Part shown: in pieces, positions 9,452 to 17,975 of the stretch | Layout of the letters: every line of letters starts with the position of its first letter | Position numbering within the stretch: position 1 is the stretch's first letter | Source: Chlorobiaceae bacterium | Lineage (GTDB): Bacteria > Bacteroidota > Chlorobiia > Chlorobiales > Chlorobiaceae | DNA length: 34,157 nt | Assembly: GCA_013334225.1 (NCBI GenBank) | Contig: JAAXXY010000028.1 | Location: forward strand, 1 to 34,157 | Reading direction: 5' to 3' | Notes under the pieces: generated by a model | The model's database searches: none | Seen by the model: the letters and a program-made list of their open reading frames with translations, nothing else | Told to the model about the DNA's origin: nothing | Translations under genes and position numbers: made by a program

Positions 9452-11650
9452 TTAATGTGTTTCAGTACCCGATACAGCTTCAGTTGCTGGTTCCTCTTCG
9501 TTTTCGACCGCTTTCATTGAAAGTGCGAAACGGGTTTTGCCGGTTCTGGGGTCTTTGCGGACATCGACCAGCTTGACCCTGACCCTGTCACCGATCTTGA
9601 GTTTGTCGCTCACTTTGGCAATCCGCTCTTTCGATATTTCCGAAATATGCACCAGACCGTCGGTTTTCGGCAGAAACTCGACAAATGCGCCGAGCTCGTC
9701 GCGGATATCGCGCACCTTGCCGAGGTAGGTGGTGCCGACTTCAGGCTTTGCCAGGAGTGTTTTGATGGTGTTCAGTGCGGCATGGGTACCTTCGCTGTTC
9801 GAGCAGGCGATGGTGACGGTCCCGTCATCTTCGATATTGATTTCGGCACCGGTTTCTTCGGTGATGCTGCGGATGGTTTCTCCACCCTTGCCGATGATGA
9901 GCCCGATGGCATCTACCGGGATCTGGATGGTCGTCATCCGCGGAGCGAAACGGGCAAGCTCTTCGCGGGTTTCCGGCAAGGCTTCCTGCATCTTGTCGAG
10001 GATGTGGAGGCGACCGCGGCGGGCCTGATCGAGAGCGGTTTCAAGAATATGGTAATCGAGGCCGTCGATCTTGATGTCCATCTGGCAGGCTGTGATGCCG
10101 TCCCTTGTTCCGGTGACCTTGAAATCCATGTCGCCGAGATGGTCCTCGTTGCCGAGTATGTCCGAGAGGACTGCATAGGAGGAGCCTTCCTTGATGAGGC
10201 CCATGGCTATGCCGGAAACCGGTTTGCTGATAGGTACGCCGCCATCCATGAGCGCGAGGGTGCCGCCGCATACCGAAGCCATCGAGGACGAGCCGTTCGA
10301 CTCGAGGATGTCGGAAACAATACGGATCGTGTACGGGAACTCCTGATCGGAAGGCGCGACCATCTTGATGGCGCGTTCGGCAAGGTTTCCGTGCCCGATT
10401 TCCCGGCGCCCGGTGCTGCCGATCCTGCCGGTTTCGCCGACTGAAAAAGGCGGGAAGTTGTAATGGAGCATGAACCGCTTGTCGGCATTGTTTGTCAGGG
10501 TATCTACTGACTGTGCGTCTTTCTTGGTGCCGAGGGTTACGGTGACCAGCGCCTGGGTTTCACCCCTGGTGAAAAGCGCCGAGCCATGAGCTCTCGGGAT
10601 GACTCCGAGTTCGATTGTAATTGGTCTGACCTCTTCAAGTTTTCTGCCGTCGAGCCTTTTCGCATCATCGAGGATCATGTGGCGCATGACTTTCTTTTCA
10701 ATGGCGTGGATCTGCTCTTCTATAATATGTTCGTTCAGGAAAAGCGCTTTTGATGGATCGGCGGCGATGTCGTCGCCGGAAATCTTCGCCTTGAACTGTC
10801 CGACGACCGACTGGACGGTTTCGCTGTAGATTGCTGCAGTCCCTTCCGCACGTTCCTCTTTTTTAAGCGGAGTGTAGGCGAGCTCTTTCAGGCGCGCTTC
10901 GCATGCCTGCCGGATGGTTTCAACAAGTTCCGCCGGAATCTGCAGAGGATTGAACGGACGGGCGGGTTTGCCGGCTTCGGCCGCAAGTTCGCCCTGCAGG
11001 GCACAGAGCCTGCGGATGGCATCATGGCCGAACCTGATGGCATCGACCATTTCAGCTTCGGAAATTTCCTTCATTTCACCTTCGAGCATGCAGATGGTAT
11101 CTGTGGTACCTCCTATACAGATATCGAGGTCGCTGTTGACAAGCTCGTTCGTGTCGGGGTTGATGATGAACAAACCGTTGATCCTGCCGACCCTCACTTC
11201 GGACATGGGGTTCTGGAAAGGAATATCAGAGACCATGATGGCCGCCGATGCGGCAAGGCCGCCGAGGACGTCGGCGTCGTTGATCTGGTCGGAGGAGATG
11301 ACCGTGACGATTACCTGGGTTTCATAGTAGTAGCCGTCCGGGAAGAGAGGCCTCAGGGCTCGGTCGATAAGCCTCGATGAGAGGATTTCCTTTTCGGATG
11401 GACGGGTTTCGCGCTTGAAAAAGCCGCCGGGAAATTTGCCCGCGGCTGAATATTTTTCGCGGTATTCAACCTGCAGCGGAAAGAAGTCCTGGTTCGGGGG
11501 AGGCGTTTTTTTGCTCGAGACGACCGTGGCGAGGACCATCGTGTCACCGAGGCGGACAACTGCGGCACCGTCGGCCTGTTTTGCCATCCTGCCGGTTTCG
11601 ATAGAGATGACTTTTCCCTGGCCAAGATCAATTTCTTTGTTGATAATCAT
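9452..11650 (-). CDS. pnp: Polyribonucleotide nucleotidyltransferase (PNPase)
   Basis: A phosphorolytic 3'-5' exoribonuclease that degrades mRNA, usually as a trimer in the degradosome. The 732-aa protein has two RNase PH domains (about 1-215 and 310-545), the catalytic region [14 protein letters not shown] near residue 490, a KH domain with [10 protein letters not shown] near 565, and an S1 domain ([19 protein letters not shown]) near 630, ending in a short acidic tail. All domains are complete. The ATG at 11650 has no obvious ribosome site. In many bacteria rpsO precedes pnp; here it does not, as panC lies upstream after about 250 non-coding bases. PNPase is often autoregulated through its leader, but no clear RNase III-type hairpin was found. 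Confidence 0.98.
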   Translation of the reverse strand: MIINKEIDLGQGKVISIETGRMAKQADGAAVVRLGDTMVLATVVSSKKTPPPNQDFFPLQVEYREKYSAAGKFPGGFFKRETRPSEKEILSSRLIDRALRPLFPDGYYYETQVIVTVISSDQINDADVLGGLAASAAIMVSDIPFQNPMSEVRVGRINGLFIINPDTNELVNSDLDICIGGTTDTICMLEGEMKEISEAEMVDAIRFGHDAIRRLCALQGELAAEAGKPARPFNPLQIPAELVETIRQACEARLKELAYTPLKKEERAEGTAAIYSETVQSVVGQFKAKISGDDIAADPSKALFLNEHIIEEQIHAIEKKVMRHMILDDAKRLDGRKLEEVRPITIELGVIPRAHGSALFTRGETQALVTVTLGTKKDAQSVDTLTNNADKRFMLHYNFPPFSVGETGRIGSTGRREIGHGNLAERAIKMVAPSDQEFPYTIRIVSDILESNGSSSMASVCGGTLALMDGGVPISKPVSGIAMGLIKEGSSYAVLSDILGNEDHLGDMDFKVTGTRDGITACQMDIKIDGLDYHILETALDQARRGRLHILDKMQEALPETREELARFAPRMTTIQIPVDAIGLIIGKGGETIRSITEETGAEINIEDDGTVTIACSNSEGTHAALNTIKTLLAKPEVGTTYLGKVRDIRDELGAFVEFLPKTDGLVHISEISKERIAKVSDKLKIGDRVRVKLVDVRKDPRTGKTRFALSMKAVENEEEPATEAVSGTETH

Positions 11651-11897
11651 AAAAATCGTGTGCTATTAGTGATAAAAATACTGACTGTCTGATCTTTTCC
11701 GGCCACCCTGGTAAAGATACCGGGGGGCTTTATAAAGCCTTTGCTATCAATGAATCAGCGTTCTCAAAAAAATCTTTTCTTCATTCCGACGCGAAATCAG
11801 GGCTGAACTGTCAAGCCTGGACCCGAAAAACCGTCAGCGAAAGCGAAACGTAATATAAAACAAAAAAGTATTTTCCTTTCTATTCGATAAGGGCATG
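11651..11897. other. pnp leader / panC 3' region
   Basis: About 250 bases with no gene. A perfect 14-base palindrome, GGCTTTATAAAGCC, sits at 11726-11739, about 75 bases upstream of the pnp start, next to a G-run. It could be a binding site for a dimeric regulator of pnp or a chance feature. The rest is AT-rich. No clear terminator for panC was seen. Confidence 0.4.
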
Positions 11898-12752
11898 TTA
11901 CCGGCAACGGAACTTTGCATTGTCCAGAAGCCTCACCGATCCTGCCCGAACCGCAAGGAGAAGCCGGTATTCTTTTTCTTTCTCTGCATGTTCAGCCGGC
12001 TCGAATGTCTCCTCATCCACGAAACTGACATAATCCGGTATAAAGCCCGGTGCCGACCGGACCATGCCGTCGATTTCGGCTGCTATGGCCGAAAGGTCCC
12101 TGCGTGCAGCGTCAATACACTTTCCTGCGTGAAGGATACCCTGATACAGGATTTCAGCTGTGCTGCGTTGCTCGCCGGAAAGGTATATGTTCCTCGAACT
12201 GACCGCAAGTCCGTTTTCCTCACGGATGATAGGTGCTTCAACGATGGAGACGTCAATATCAAGGTCTTTCACAAGTCTTTTGATGATTGCCAGTTGCTGG
12301 GCGTCCTTTTCACCGAAAACGGCGATATGCGGTTTCGTGATATTCAGGAATTTTGTCACAACTGTGGCGACCCCGTTGAAGTGACCGGGTCTCAGGGCTC
12401 CTTCGAACCGTTCAGCAAGGGTTCCGCACGTCACCGATGTCTGGTAATGATCAGGGTAGACGGATGGGCTTTCGGGAGCGAAGAGATAATCGACCTCGGC
12501 TGCTTTCGCCAGAGAGACATCGCGCTCGAAAGGGCGGGGATAGCGGTGGAGGTCTTCTTCAGGACCGAACTGTGTCGGGTTGACGAAAATGGTGAGAATG
12601 ATGGTCCCTGCGGTTTGCCGGGCGAGTTTTACAAGGCTCAGATGCCCTTCGTGCAATGCACCCATGGTCATGACGACCCCGATGAGCTGGCGGTTCAGCC
12701 GGAGTTTTTCGGCAATCGTCTGCATTTCTGCAGGATCAGTGATGATCTTCAT
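11898..12752 (-). CDS. panC: Pantothenate synthetase (pantoate--beta-alanine ligase)
   Basis: Joins pantoate to beta-alanine with ATP, the last step of pantothenate synthesis and so a source of CoA. The 284-aa length is typical. The HIGH-type motif is in [14 protein letters not shown] (28-41, His34 and His37), and the KMSKS-equivalent is VSSRNIYLS near 180. FGEKDAQQL and the pantoate-binding region FVNPTQFGP are also present. Its first 17 bases overlap the end of rsmI, so the two are very likely one transcript. panB and panD are not in the window. Confidence 0.97.
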   Translation of the reverse strand: MKIITDPAEMQTIAEKLRLNRQLIGVVMTMGALHEGHLSLVKLARQTAGTIILTIFVNPTQFGPEEDLHRYPRPFERDVSLAKAAEVDYLFAPESPSVYPDHYQTSVTCGTLAERFEGALRPGHFNGVATVVTKFLNITKPHIAVFGEKDAQQLAIIKRLVKDLDIDVSIVEAPIIREENGLAVSSRNIYLSGEQRSTAEILYQGILHAGKCIDAARRDLSAIAAEIDGMVRSAPGFIPDYVSFVDEETFEPAEHAEKEKEYRLLLAVRAGSVRLLDNAKFRCR

Positions 12753-13476
12753 GGCTTTTTTCCGATTGGGTTGATTTTATGCCGGAAGGGTGAACAATAA
12801 CCACAAACTCGCCACGGTTTTTTCCGCTGCCGAGGTGCTTGCGGATTTCATCGATGGTACCGGTCAGATATTCCTCGTGGATCTTTGTCATTTCCCTGCC
12901 GATAAAAAGTTGTGCAGCCGGCAGGTGAACCTCTATTTCGTCAAGAAGCTGCATGATCCTGAACGGGGATTCATACAGAACAAACGATGTCTGCAGAGCG
13001 CAGAGATATGCAAGACGGCTTTTACGGCCTTTCTTATGAGGCAGAAAACCCGCAAAAAAGAAACTGCTCAGCGGCAGGGGACAGGCTGAAAGCGCAGCCG
13101 TGAGGGCACTTGGACCCGGTACGGGGATGACCTGCAGTTCTTTTTCATAGACTGCCTGCAGCATGGTATACCCGGGATCGCTGATCACCGGAGTTCCGGC
13201 ATCGGTGATCAGCGAAACATCAGTGCCTTCCTCGAGCAGGGAGACTATCTGCCTGACGGCTTTCGGTTCGTTGTAGTTGTGGTAACTTATAAGTTTTTTT
13301 CCCTGGATATCGAGATGGCGAAGGAGAATGGACGCCCTTCGCGTATCTTCACATGCTATTGCACCCGATTCGCGTAAAGTTCTGATGGCTCTCAGGGTAA
13401 TGTCTTCAAGATTGCCGAGAGGCGTAGCGACGACATAAAGTGTACCGGTATGTTCTGGTTCGTTCGGCAAAGGCAA
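12736..13476 (-). CDS. rsmI: 16S rRNA (cytidine-1402 2'-O)-methyltransferase
   Basis: A tetrapyrrole-methylase-fold enzyme that 2'-O-methylates C1402 of 16S rRNA at the ribosomal P site. The 246-aa protein carries [15 protein letters not shown] near the N terminus, ACEDTRR near 40, [11 protein letters not shown] near 90 and IPVPGPSAL near 115, all family hallmarks. No in-frame ATG precedes the conserved block, so translation probably begins at the TTG at 13476, with GAAGA about 10 bases upstream; the second TTG two codons later is an alternative. The 3' end overlaps panC by 17 bases. It is divergent from the ABC ATPase gene, with 91 bases between. Confidence 0.95.
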   Translation of the reverse strand: MPLPNEPEHTGTLYVVATPLGNLEDITLRAIRTLRESGAIACEDTRRASILLRHLDIQGKKLISYHNYNEPKAVRQIVSLLEEGTDVSLITDAGTPVISDPGYTMLQAVYEKELQVIPVPGPSALTAALSACPLPLSSFFFAGFLPHKKGRKSRLAYLCALQTSFVLYESPFRIMQLLDEIEVHLPAAQLFIGREMTKIHEEYLTGTIDEIRKHLGSGKNRGEFVVIVHPSGIKSTQSEKSHEDHH

Positions 13477-13528
13477 AATGACAATCTTCGGCTAACTGTT
13501 TTGTATGGTGAATCACAATGCTATTTAG

Positions 13529-13534
13529 TATAAT
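13529..13534 (+). promoter_or_regulatory. Possible -10 box upstream of the ABC ATPase gene
   Basis: A perfect TATAAT lies 33 bases before the ATG in the short divergent spacer. No good -35 hexamer sits at 16-18 bases, so this is only a candidate. Confidence 0.3.
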
Positions 13535-13567
13535 AATAAAAATACGATAAACAGCGTTCACGTTAAG

Positions 13568-14551
13568 ATGAAGGATCAGGTCCGGTTACTTTCGGTCAAG
13601 GATTTGCGGGTGCATTTTTCCCAGAAGAAAAGTGGCGGCCTGGGAAAGCCTCTTCTGATAAAGGTCGTCAACGGGGTTTCATTCGAGGTTTTTCAGGGTG
13701 AGACGCTCGGGCTCGTCGGTGAATCCGGATGCGGTAAAACCACTCTCGGCAGGGCGATTATGCGGCTCGGCAACCCTTCGGTGACCGGAACTATCGAGTT
13801 TGACGGCAGGGAGATCAGCGGAATGGGCAATCGTGCTTTCCGTTCCATCCGCAAACAGATGCAGATGATCTTCCAGGACCCATTCGGTTCACTGAACCCC
13901 CGGCTTACCGTTGGACAGATGCTTGGCGAGGTGCTTTCCGTCCATGGCATCGCAAAGGGGGAGAAAGCGCGCACAAGAATCGATGAACTGCTCAATCTCG
14001 TAGGACTGAACAGGGAGTACTACAACCGTTATCCTCATGAATTCTCCGGAGGGCAGCGCCAGCGTCTCGGTATTGCAAGGGCGCTCGCGGTGAACCCGAA
14101 ATTCATTATCTGCGACGAGCCGGTCTCCGCCCTCGATGTATCGATACAGTCACAGATCATCAACCTTCTCGCGGACCTTCAACGCGATCTCGGGCTGACG
14201 TATCTGTTCATAGCCCATGATCTGTCGGTTGTGGAACATATATCGGACAGGGTGGCCGTCATGTATCTCGGGAAGATTGTAGAGGTCGCCAGTTCAAAAG
14301 AACTTTATGAAAATCCCAAACACCCCTATACCAAAGCCCTTTTATCGGCAATTCCAAACCCGGAACCGGGTATGAAAAAAGAACGGATATTGCTTCACGG
14401 TGATATGCCGGGGCCGATGAATATCCCTCCCGGATGCAGTTTCCATCCACGTTGTCCTGTGGCTCTTCCGGAGTGCAGCAGCAGGGAGCCGGTTTTCAGG
14501 GAACTCAGGGACAATCCCGGTCATTGCGTCAGCTGTATCCTTTATGAATAA
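13568..14551 (+). CDS. Oligopeptide/dipeptide ABC transporter ATPase (OppF/DppF type)
   Basis: The energy-coupling subunit of a peptide importer, bound to the inner face of the membrane. The 327-aa protein has Walker A GESGCGKTT (51-59), the Q-loop region MIFQDPFGSLNPR typical of OppF, the signature SGGQRQRLGIARAL near 162, Walker B FIICDEP near 180 and the H-loop AHD. The C terminus is the oligopeptide-transporter extension with a cysteine-containing PPGCSFHPRCP segment. No permease or second ATPase lies beside it; oppA- and oppB-like genes lie about 14 kb away at 28337 and 30128 and may be its partners. It overlaps sppA by 8 bases. Assignment to OppF rather than OppD rests on the NPR sequence and is moderate. 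Confidence 0.93.
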   Translation: MKDQVRLLSVKDLRVHFSQKKSGGLGKPLLIKVVNGVSFEVFQGETLGLVGESGCGKTTLGRAIMRLGNPSVTGTIEFDGREISGMGNRAFRSIRKQMQMIFQDPFGSLNPRLTVGQMLGEVLSVHGIAKGEKARTRIDELLNLVGLNREYYNRYPHEFSGGQRQRLGIARALAVNPKFIICDEPVSALDVSIQSQIINLLADLQRDLGLTYLFIAHDLSVVEHISDRVAVMYLGKIVEVASSKELYENPKHPYTKALLSAIPNPEPGMKKERILLHGDMPGPMNIPPGCSFHPRCPVALPECSSREPVFRELRDNPGHCVSCILYE

Positions 14552-16358
14552 TCAGTCTGGTCAGAAAATAGGGAAGGGATGTTTTCGTCCCGGATGCATG
14601 GCTCTCCTGATCATTCCCATTGTGGTGTTCGCAGTGCTTTTCATTTTTATCCGCTCTTCACGGGCTCTCCCTGATCGTTTTGCACTTCTTGTGCCCCTTG
14701 GCGGAACTATTGATGAAATTCGCCACGAAAGCGGTTTGCCGCCATTCATCTCTTCCCGAGAACCTCTTTCGCTTCAGGATCTTCTGTTTATCCTTGATCA
14801 TGCCTCGACGGACAAACGGGTAGGGGAAGTGCTGCTTACTATCGGGGAGCTGAAAACAACACCGGCTAAAATCTCCGAGCTGAGGCATGCTATCGAGAAA
14901 GTCAGGGCTGGAGGCAAAAAGGTTACGGCTTTCCTCCATTCCGCAGGTGACAGCGATTATCTCCTGGCAACGGCGTGCGACTCTATTATCATAGAACGCG
15001 GAGGATTTCTGCTGCTTGACGGCCTGAAGGCTGAGACACTCTTTTATGCGGGGGCCCTCGGGAAGATCGGTGTCGGATTCCAGGCAGCTCAGTGGAAAAA
15101 ATACAAGAGCGGGATCGAGCCGTTTGTCAGGACAGGCCCGAGCAGGGAATATCTCGAGGAGGTGAATGCACTGCTTTCGGAGGCCTACGATGATTATCTC
15201 GCAAATGCATCGCACCGCAGAGGTATAAGCCGCGACTCTCTTTCTTCGATCATCGACCATGTTGCGCTCATGACCTCAGATAAAGCGAAAAGTTACGGTC
15301 TTGTCGACGGTGTTTCCTCATTGTGGCAGCTCCAGCGCACCATATCCATGAAGATTACCGGAAAGAAAACCCCACAGGTTGAAGATGCATTTGTAAGTGC
15401 CGATCGCTATCGTCTCGCTTTCAAGCAGGCGATGAAGCCTGATACGAAAGAGAGCGTAGCCGTTATAACCCTTTCCGGTTCGATTGTCCGTTCTTCCGGT
15501 GAAATGATGGAGGATTTTGGTGAAACCGTCGACGTTGAAACGGTGAAAAATGCCGTCGATGCAGCGCTCGATGAAAAATCCGTCAAAGCTATTGTTCTCC
15601 GCATCGACAGCCCGGGAGGAGATGCCCTCGCTTCGGCAGAAATGCTTGAAATGCTCGATTCGGCGGCTGTAAAAAAACCGTTCGTCGTTTCCATGTCGGG
15701 TGTTGCCGCCTCGGGCGGTTACATGGCGGCACTTGCCGGAAAAACGATTTATGCCGAACCGCTCACCATTACCGGATCGATCGGTGTTTTTGCCCTGAAA
15801 CCCGATATCAGCATGCTGGCGAAAAACATAGGTCTCGGGCGTGATGTCGTGACGCGGGGCAGGTTCGCTGATGCAAACACTCCATTCAAACCGCTTGAAG
15901 GCGAAGCACTGGACAAGTTCATTGCAGCATCCGGGGATATTTATCAGGACTTTCTCTCCAAAGTTGCCGCTTCCAGGAAAATGACCGTTGCCGAAGTCGA
16001 TTCGGTTGCGGGCGGAAGGGTCTGGACCGGCAGCCAGGCGATAAAAGCCAGGCTGGCTGACCGATCGGGCGGGCTTTTCGATGCCATAAAGGCCGCACAG
16101 TCGCTCGCCGGGATCGAAAAGACAAAAACACCGCACCTGCTGTTCTATCCCGAAGAGAAAAACTGGCTGGAAAACCTTCTGAAGCCGGGAAGTGGAGGTA
16201 TTTCAGCCGGTATTTCCGCAGCATTGAGAAAACAGATGATCATGGATCTCGTTCCCGAAAGTCATGTTTCATCCCTCGAAGCTTTTTACAGAATGCTTGT
16301 GAAAAAAGGCGGAGTGCAGGTGCTTGCGGTGATGCCTCAGGATATCGTTGTTTACTGA
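14544..16358 (+). CDS. sppA: Signal peptide peptidase SppA, 67-kDa type (protease IV)
   Basis: A membrane-bound serine protease that degrades cleaved signal peptides. The 604-aa protein has one N-terminal membrane helix (about residues 19-37) and two S49 domains, like the E. coli enzyme. The Ser/Lys dyad is split as expected: Lys188 in the first domain (KKYKSGIEPF) and Ser390 in the second (GVAASGGYMAA), followed by TITGSIGVF. Two cysteines (13 and 18) lie just before the helix. The ATG lies inside the end of the ABC ATPase gene (8-base overlap, different frame), so the two are translationally coupled; breakdown of signal peptides next to a peptide transporter ATPase is a suggestive pairing. 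Confidence 0.96.
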   Translation: MNNQSGQKIGKGCFRPGCMALLIIPIVVFAVLFIFIRSSRALPDRFALLVPLGGTIDEIRHESGLPPFISSREPLSLQDLLFILDHASTDKRVGEVLLTIGELKTTPAKISELRHAIEKVRAGGKKVTAFLHSAGDSDYLLATACDSIIIERGGFLLLDGLKAETLFYAGALGKIGVGFQAAQWKKYKSGIEPFVRTGPSREYLEEVNALLSEAYDDYLANASHRRGISRDSLSSIIDHVALMTSDKAKSYGLVDGVSSLWQLQRTISMKITGKKTPQVEDAFVSADRYRLAFKQAMKPDTKESVAVITLSGSIVRSSGEMMEDFGETVDVETVKNAVDAALDEKSVKAIVLRIDSPGGDALASAEMLEMLDSAAVKKPFVVSMSGVAASGGYMAALAGKTIYAEPLTITGSIGVFALKPDISMLAKNIGLGRDVVTRGRFADANTPFKPLEGEALDKFIAASGDIYQDFLSKVAASRKMTVAEVDSVAGGRVWTGSQAIKARLADRSGGLFDAIKAAQSLAGIEKTKTPHLLFYPEEKNWLENLLKPGSGGISAGISAALRKQMIMDLVPESHVSSLEAFYRMLVKKGGVQVLAVMPQDIVVY

Positions 16359-16412
16359 GGGATAAAAGGGTTCAGGGTGGACTGAAGGGACGAAAAGGAC
16401 AGCAGGGAAAGG

Positions 16413-16453
16413 AAAAAAAGATTGATCACGCAGCTCCGGCAATGCCGGAGCTG
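16413..16453 (-). terminator. Probable terminator of the porin gene
   Basis: A perfect 10-bp stem CAGCTCCGGC-AAT-GCCGGAGCTG (16431-16453) lies 15 bases past the porin stop; on the minus strand a run of seven T residues follows after about 11 bases. The gap between stem and T-run is larger than ideal. The stem shares CAGCTCCGG with the interspersed repeats near 2807 and 33935. Confidence 0.55.
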
Positions 16454-16468
16454 TATGTTTAAAGGCGT

Positions 16469-17842
16469 TCAGAATTTGTAGGTCATGGAACTCTGTGCCC
16501 TCAAGGCTTCGCTCCTTGGAGCTCCCATGTAATCCGTTATCCATTCTCCAAGCTGGAACCCGATAATGAAGTTCGGGGTAACCTGGTTGATGACGTTTGC
16601 AAAGATGGTCCGGTTGAGCGTTCTCGGCTTTGTTGTAACAGCCGCGGCATAGCCTGCAAGATCATTATCGTCTGGGTCATCGATACCGGCACCAAGACTT
16701 ACGGTCGTTGTCGGGTTCACGGAATACCTGAGCGCAGCCCATCCTCCATGTGAACGGATATTCCAGAAATTGGATTTGTTGTCCAGACCGGTATTTACGC
16801 CCTGACCGATCCCTCCGTAGAAATCGTCGAGATTTGATCCTGTAAAGTATTCGCCGGCAAAAATAAGCTGCTGGCTGAGCGGAAGCGAAAGCTCCAGGTT
16901 GCAGGACCAGGTGTCAAGCGTTTTGTTCGCATTACTGGTGTTGGTATCCCACTGCTCCTGGCCATAATGGCCTGAAACTGCAACTGTTGCAGGTTTGTTG
17001 TCCACGATGACCGGACCGCTGAGGGCTATCCGCCCCTGAATTGTCGGCATATCTGCATCCCTTCCGGTATCGAACCCGCTTATGATATCTTTTTCCCCGA
17101 TCGTTCTCGATGCCGCGACAGCCATCTCGAGACGGCTTTTTTCACCGGTTGCGAAACCTTTGGTCAGGCGAAGCTGAGGATGGCGCCCACCTATATTACC
17201 TGCATCCCACATAATTGCCGGATCGTCCGTGAAAGGTATCAGCGAACCGATGACATCCCAGGTCTGTCCTGCGATGATGCTGAAATCCGAAGCGGGCCAG
17301 TATGCTTTCAGCCAGGCATGGCGCATTCTCGGGTTCTGGTTGTTTTCCGTGCCTCCACCGGTGAAGTCGATCTCGATGTTTCCCGTCAGTTTCAGTTTTT
17401 CTGTGTCCGGCCCGCTGAAGTTGAAGCCGAGACGGGTTGCGCCTGCGGTCAGGTTCCATTCACCGTCATTTCTTCCCAGGCCTTGCGGCTGGGCCCAGAG
17501 GGCTATGTTGCCGGGGTAGACCTGTCCGCTTTCCCAAAGGGCATCGAGACGGGCAAAGCCGTAAAGCTGAGCTTTGACCCCTGATCCGAGCGAAACGGTG
17601 GTCGGACTCTGCGGTTCGGATTTGGAAACCGGAGCTGCGGCTGTTACAGGTGCAGGCGAGACGACCGGGGCAACGGCTGGTTTCTCCCTGACCAGGGCTT
17701 TCAGTTCAGCGAGTTCCTTTTCGAGCCGGGTGATGCGCATCTCGACGGTCTCTTTTGCATCACCGGCAAACACCGGAGAGGAAACTGCCAGCATCGAGCC
17801 CGCAAGCAGAAGGCTGTAATGGAGTTGTTTTCCTTTTTTCAT
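16469..17842 (-). CDS. Outer-membrane beta-barrel porin with N-terminal coiled coil (DcaP-like)
   Basis: A 457-aa exported protein. The start at the ATG 17842 gives a good signal peptide (MKKGKQ, hydrophobic core, cleavage after VFA at 26). Then come a short heptad-patterned coiled coil (about 33-52, RITRLEKELAELKALV), a Pro/Ala/Val-rich linker, and a long region of alternating beta-strand pattern ending in aromatic MTYKF, the usual signal for outer-membrane insertion. This architecture matches DcaP-like trimeric porins; the substrate is unknown. The frame opens further upstream to 17974, but that would precede the signal peptide and overlap comM. GGGA lies 8 bases before the ATG, inside a small hairpin that could limit translation. 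Confidence 0.85.
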   Translation of the reverse strand: MKKGKQLHYSLLLAGSMLAVSSPVFAGDAKETVEMRITRLEKELAELKALVREKPAVAPVVSPAPVTAAAPVSKSEPQSPTTVSLGSGVKAQLYGFARLDALWESGQVYPGNIALWAQPQGLGRNDGEWNLTAGATRLGFNFSGPDTEKLKLTGNIEIDFTGGGTENNQNPRMRHAWLKAYWPASDFSIIAGQTWDVIGSLIPFTDDPAIMWDAGNIGGRHPQLRLTKGFATGEKSRLEMAVAASRTIGEKDIISGFDTGRDADMPTIQGRIALSGPVIVDNKPATVAVSGHYGQEQWDTNTSNANKTLDTWSCNLELSLPLSQQLIFAGEYFTGSNLDDFYGGIGQGVNTGLDNKSNFWNIRSHGGWAALRYSVNPTTTVSLGAGIDDPDDNDLAGYAAAVTTKPRTLNRTIFANVINQVTPNFIIGFQLGEWITDYMGAPRSEALRAQSSMTYKF

Positions 17843-17850
17843 GGAGATTG

Positions 17851-17866
17851 TCCCGGCAGGGCGGGA
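17851..17866 (-). promoter_or_regulatory. Hairpin covering the porin ribosome binding site
   Basis: On the minus-strand mRNA the sequence UCCCG-CCCUGC-CGGGA forms a 5-bp GC-rich stem whose 3' arm contains the GGGA that serves as Shine-Dalgarno site for the porin ATG 8 bases downstream. Its effect on translation is an inference. Confidence 0.35.
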
Positions 17867-17904
17867 TGTTTTGGTTAGTTGATGTGTGTTTGAAACGTTT
17901 TTAT

Positions 17905-17975
17905 CGTGAACGGGAATATAGTGACAGAGAGGGCATTTTTTGATTATTATTTGCAGCCTCTCACTCTCGTTCACG
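17905..17975 (-). promoter_or_regulatory. Long imperfect inverted repeat between comM and porin
   Basis: CGTGAACG (17905-17912) pairs with CGTTCACG (17968-17975) and an inner GAGAGGGC pairs with GCCTCTC with one bulge, around an AT-rich loop of about 20 bases. The right arm includes the comM stop codon. It may end comM transcripts or shape the porin leader; the T-rich part is in the loop, so it is not a classical terminator. Confidence 0.4.

Noticed and set aside
9647..10444. Plus-strand open frame of 265 codons opposite pnp
   Set aside because: Antisense to the conserved catalytic and KH regions of PNPase; no independent evidence.
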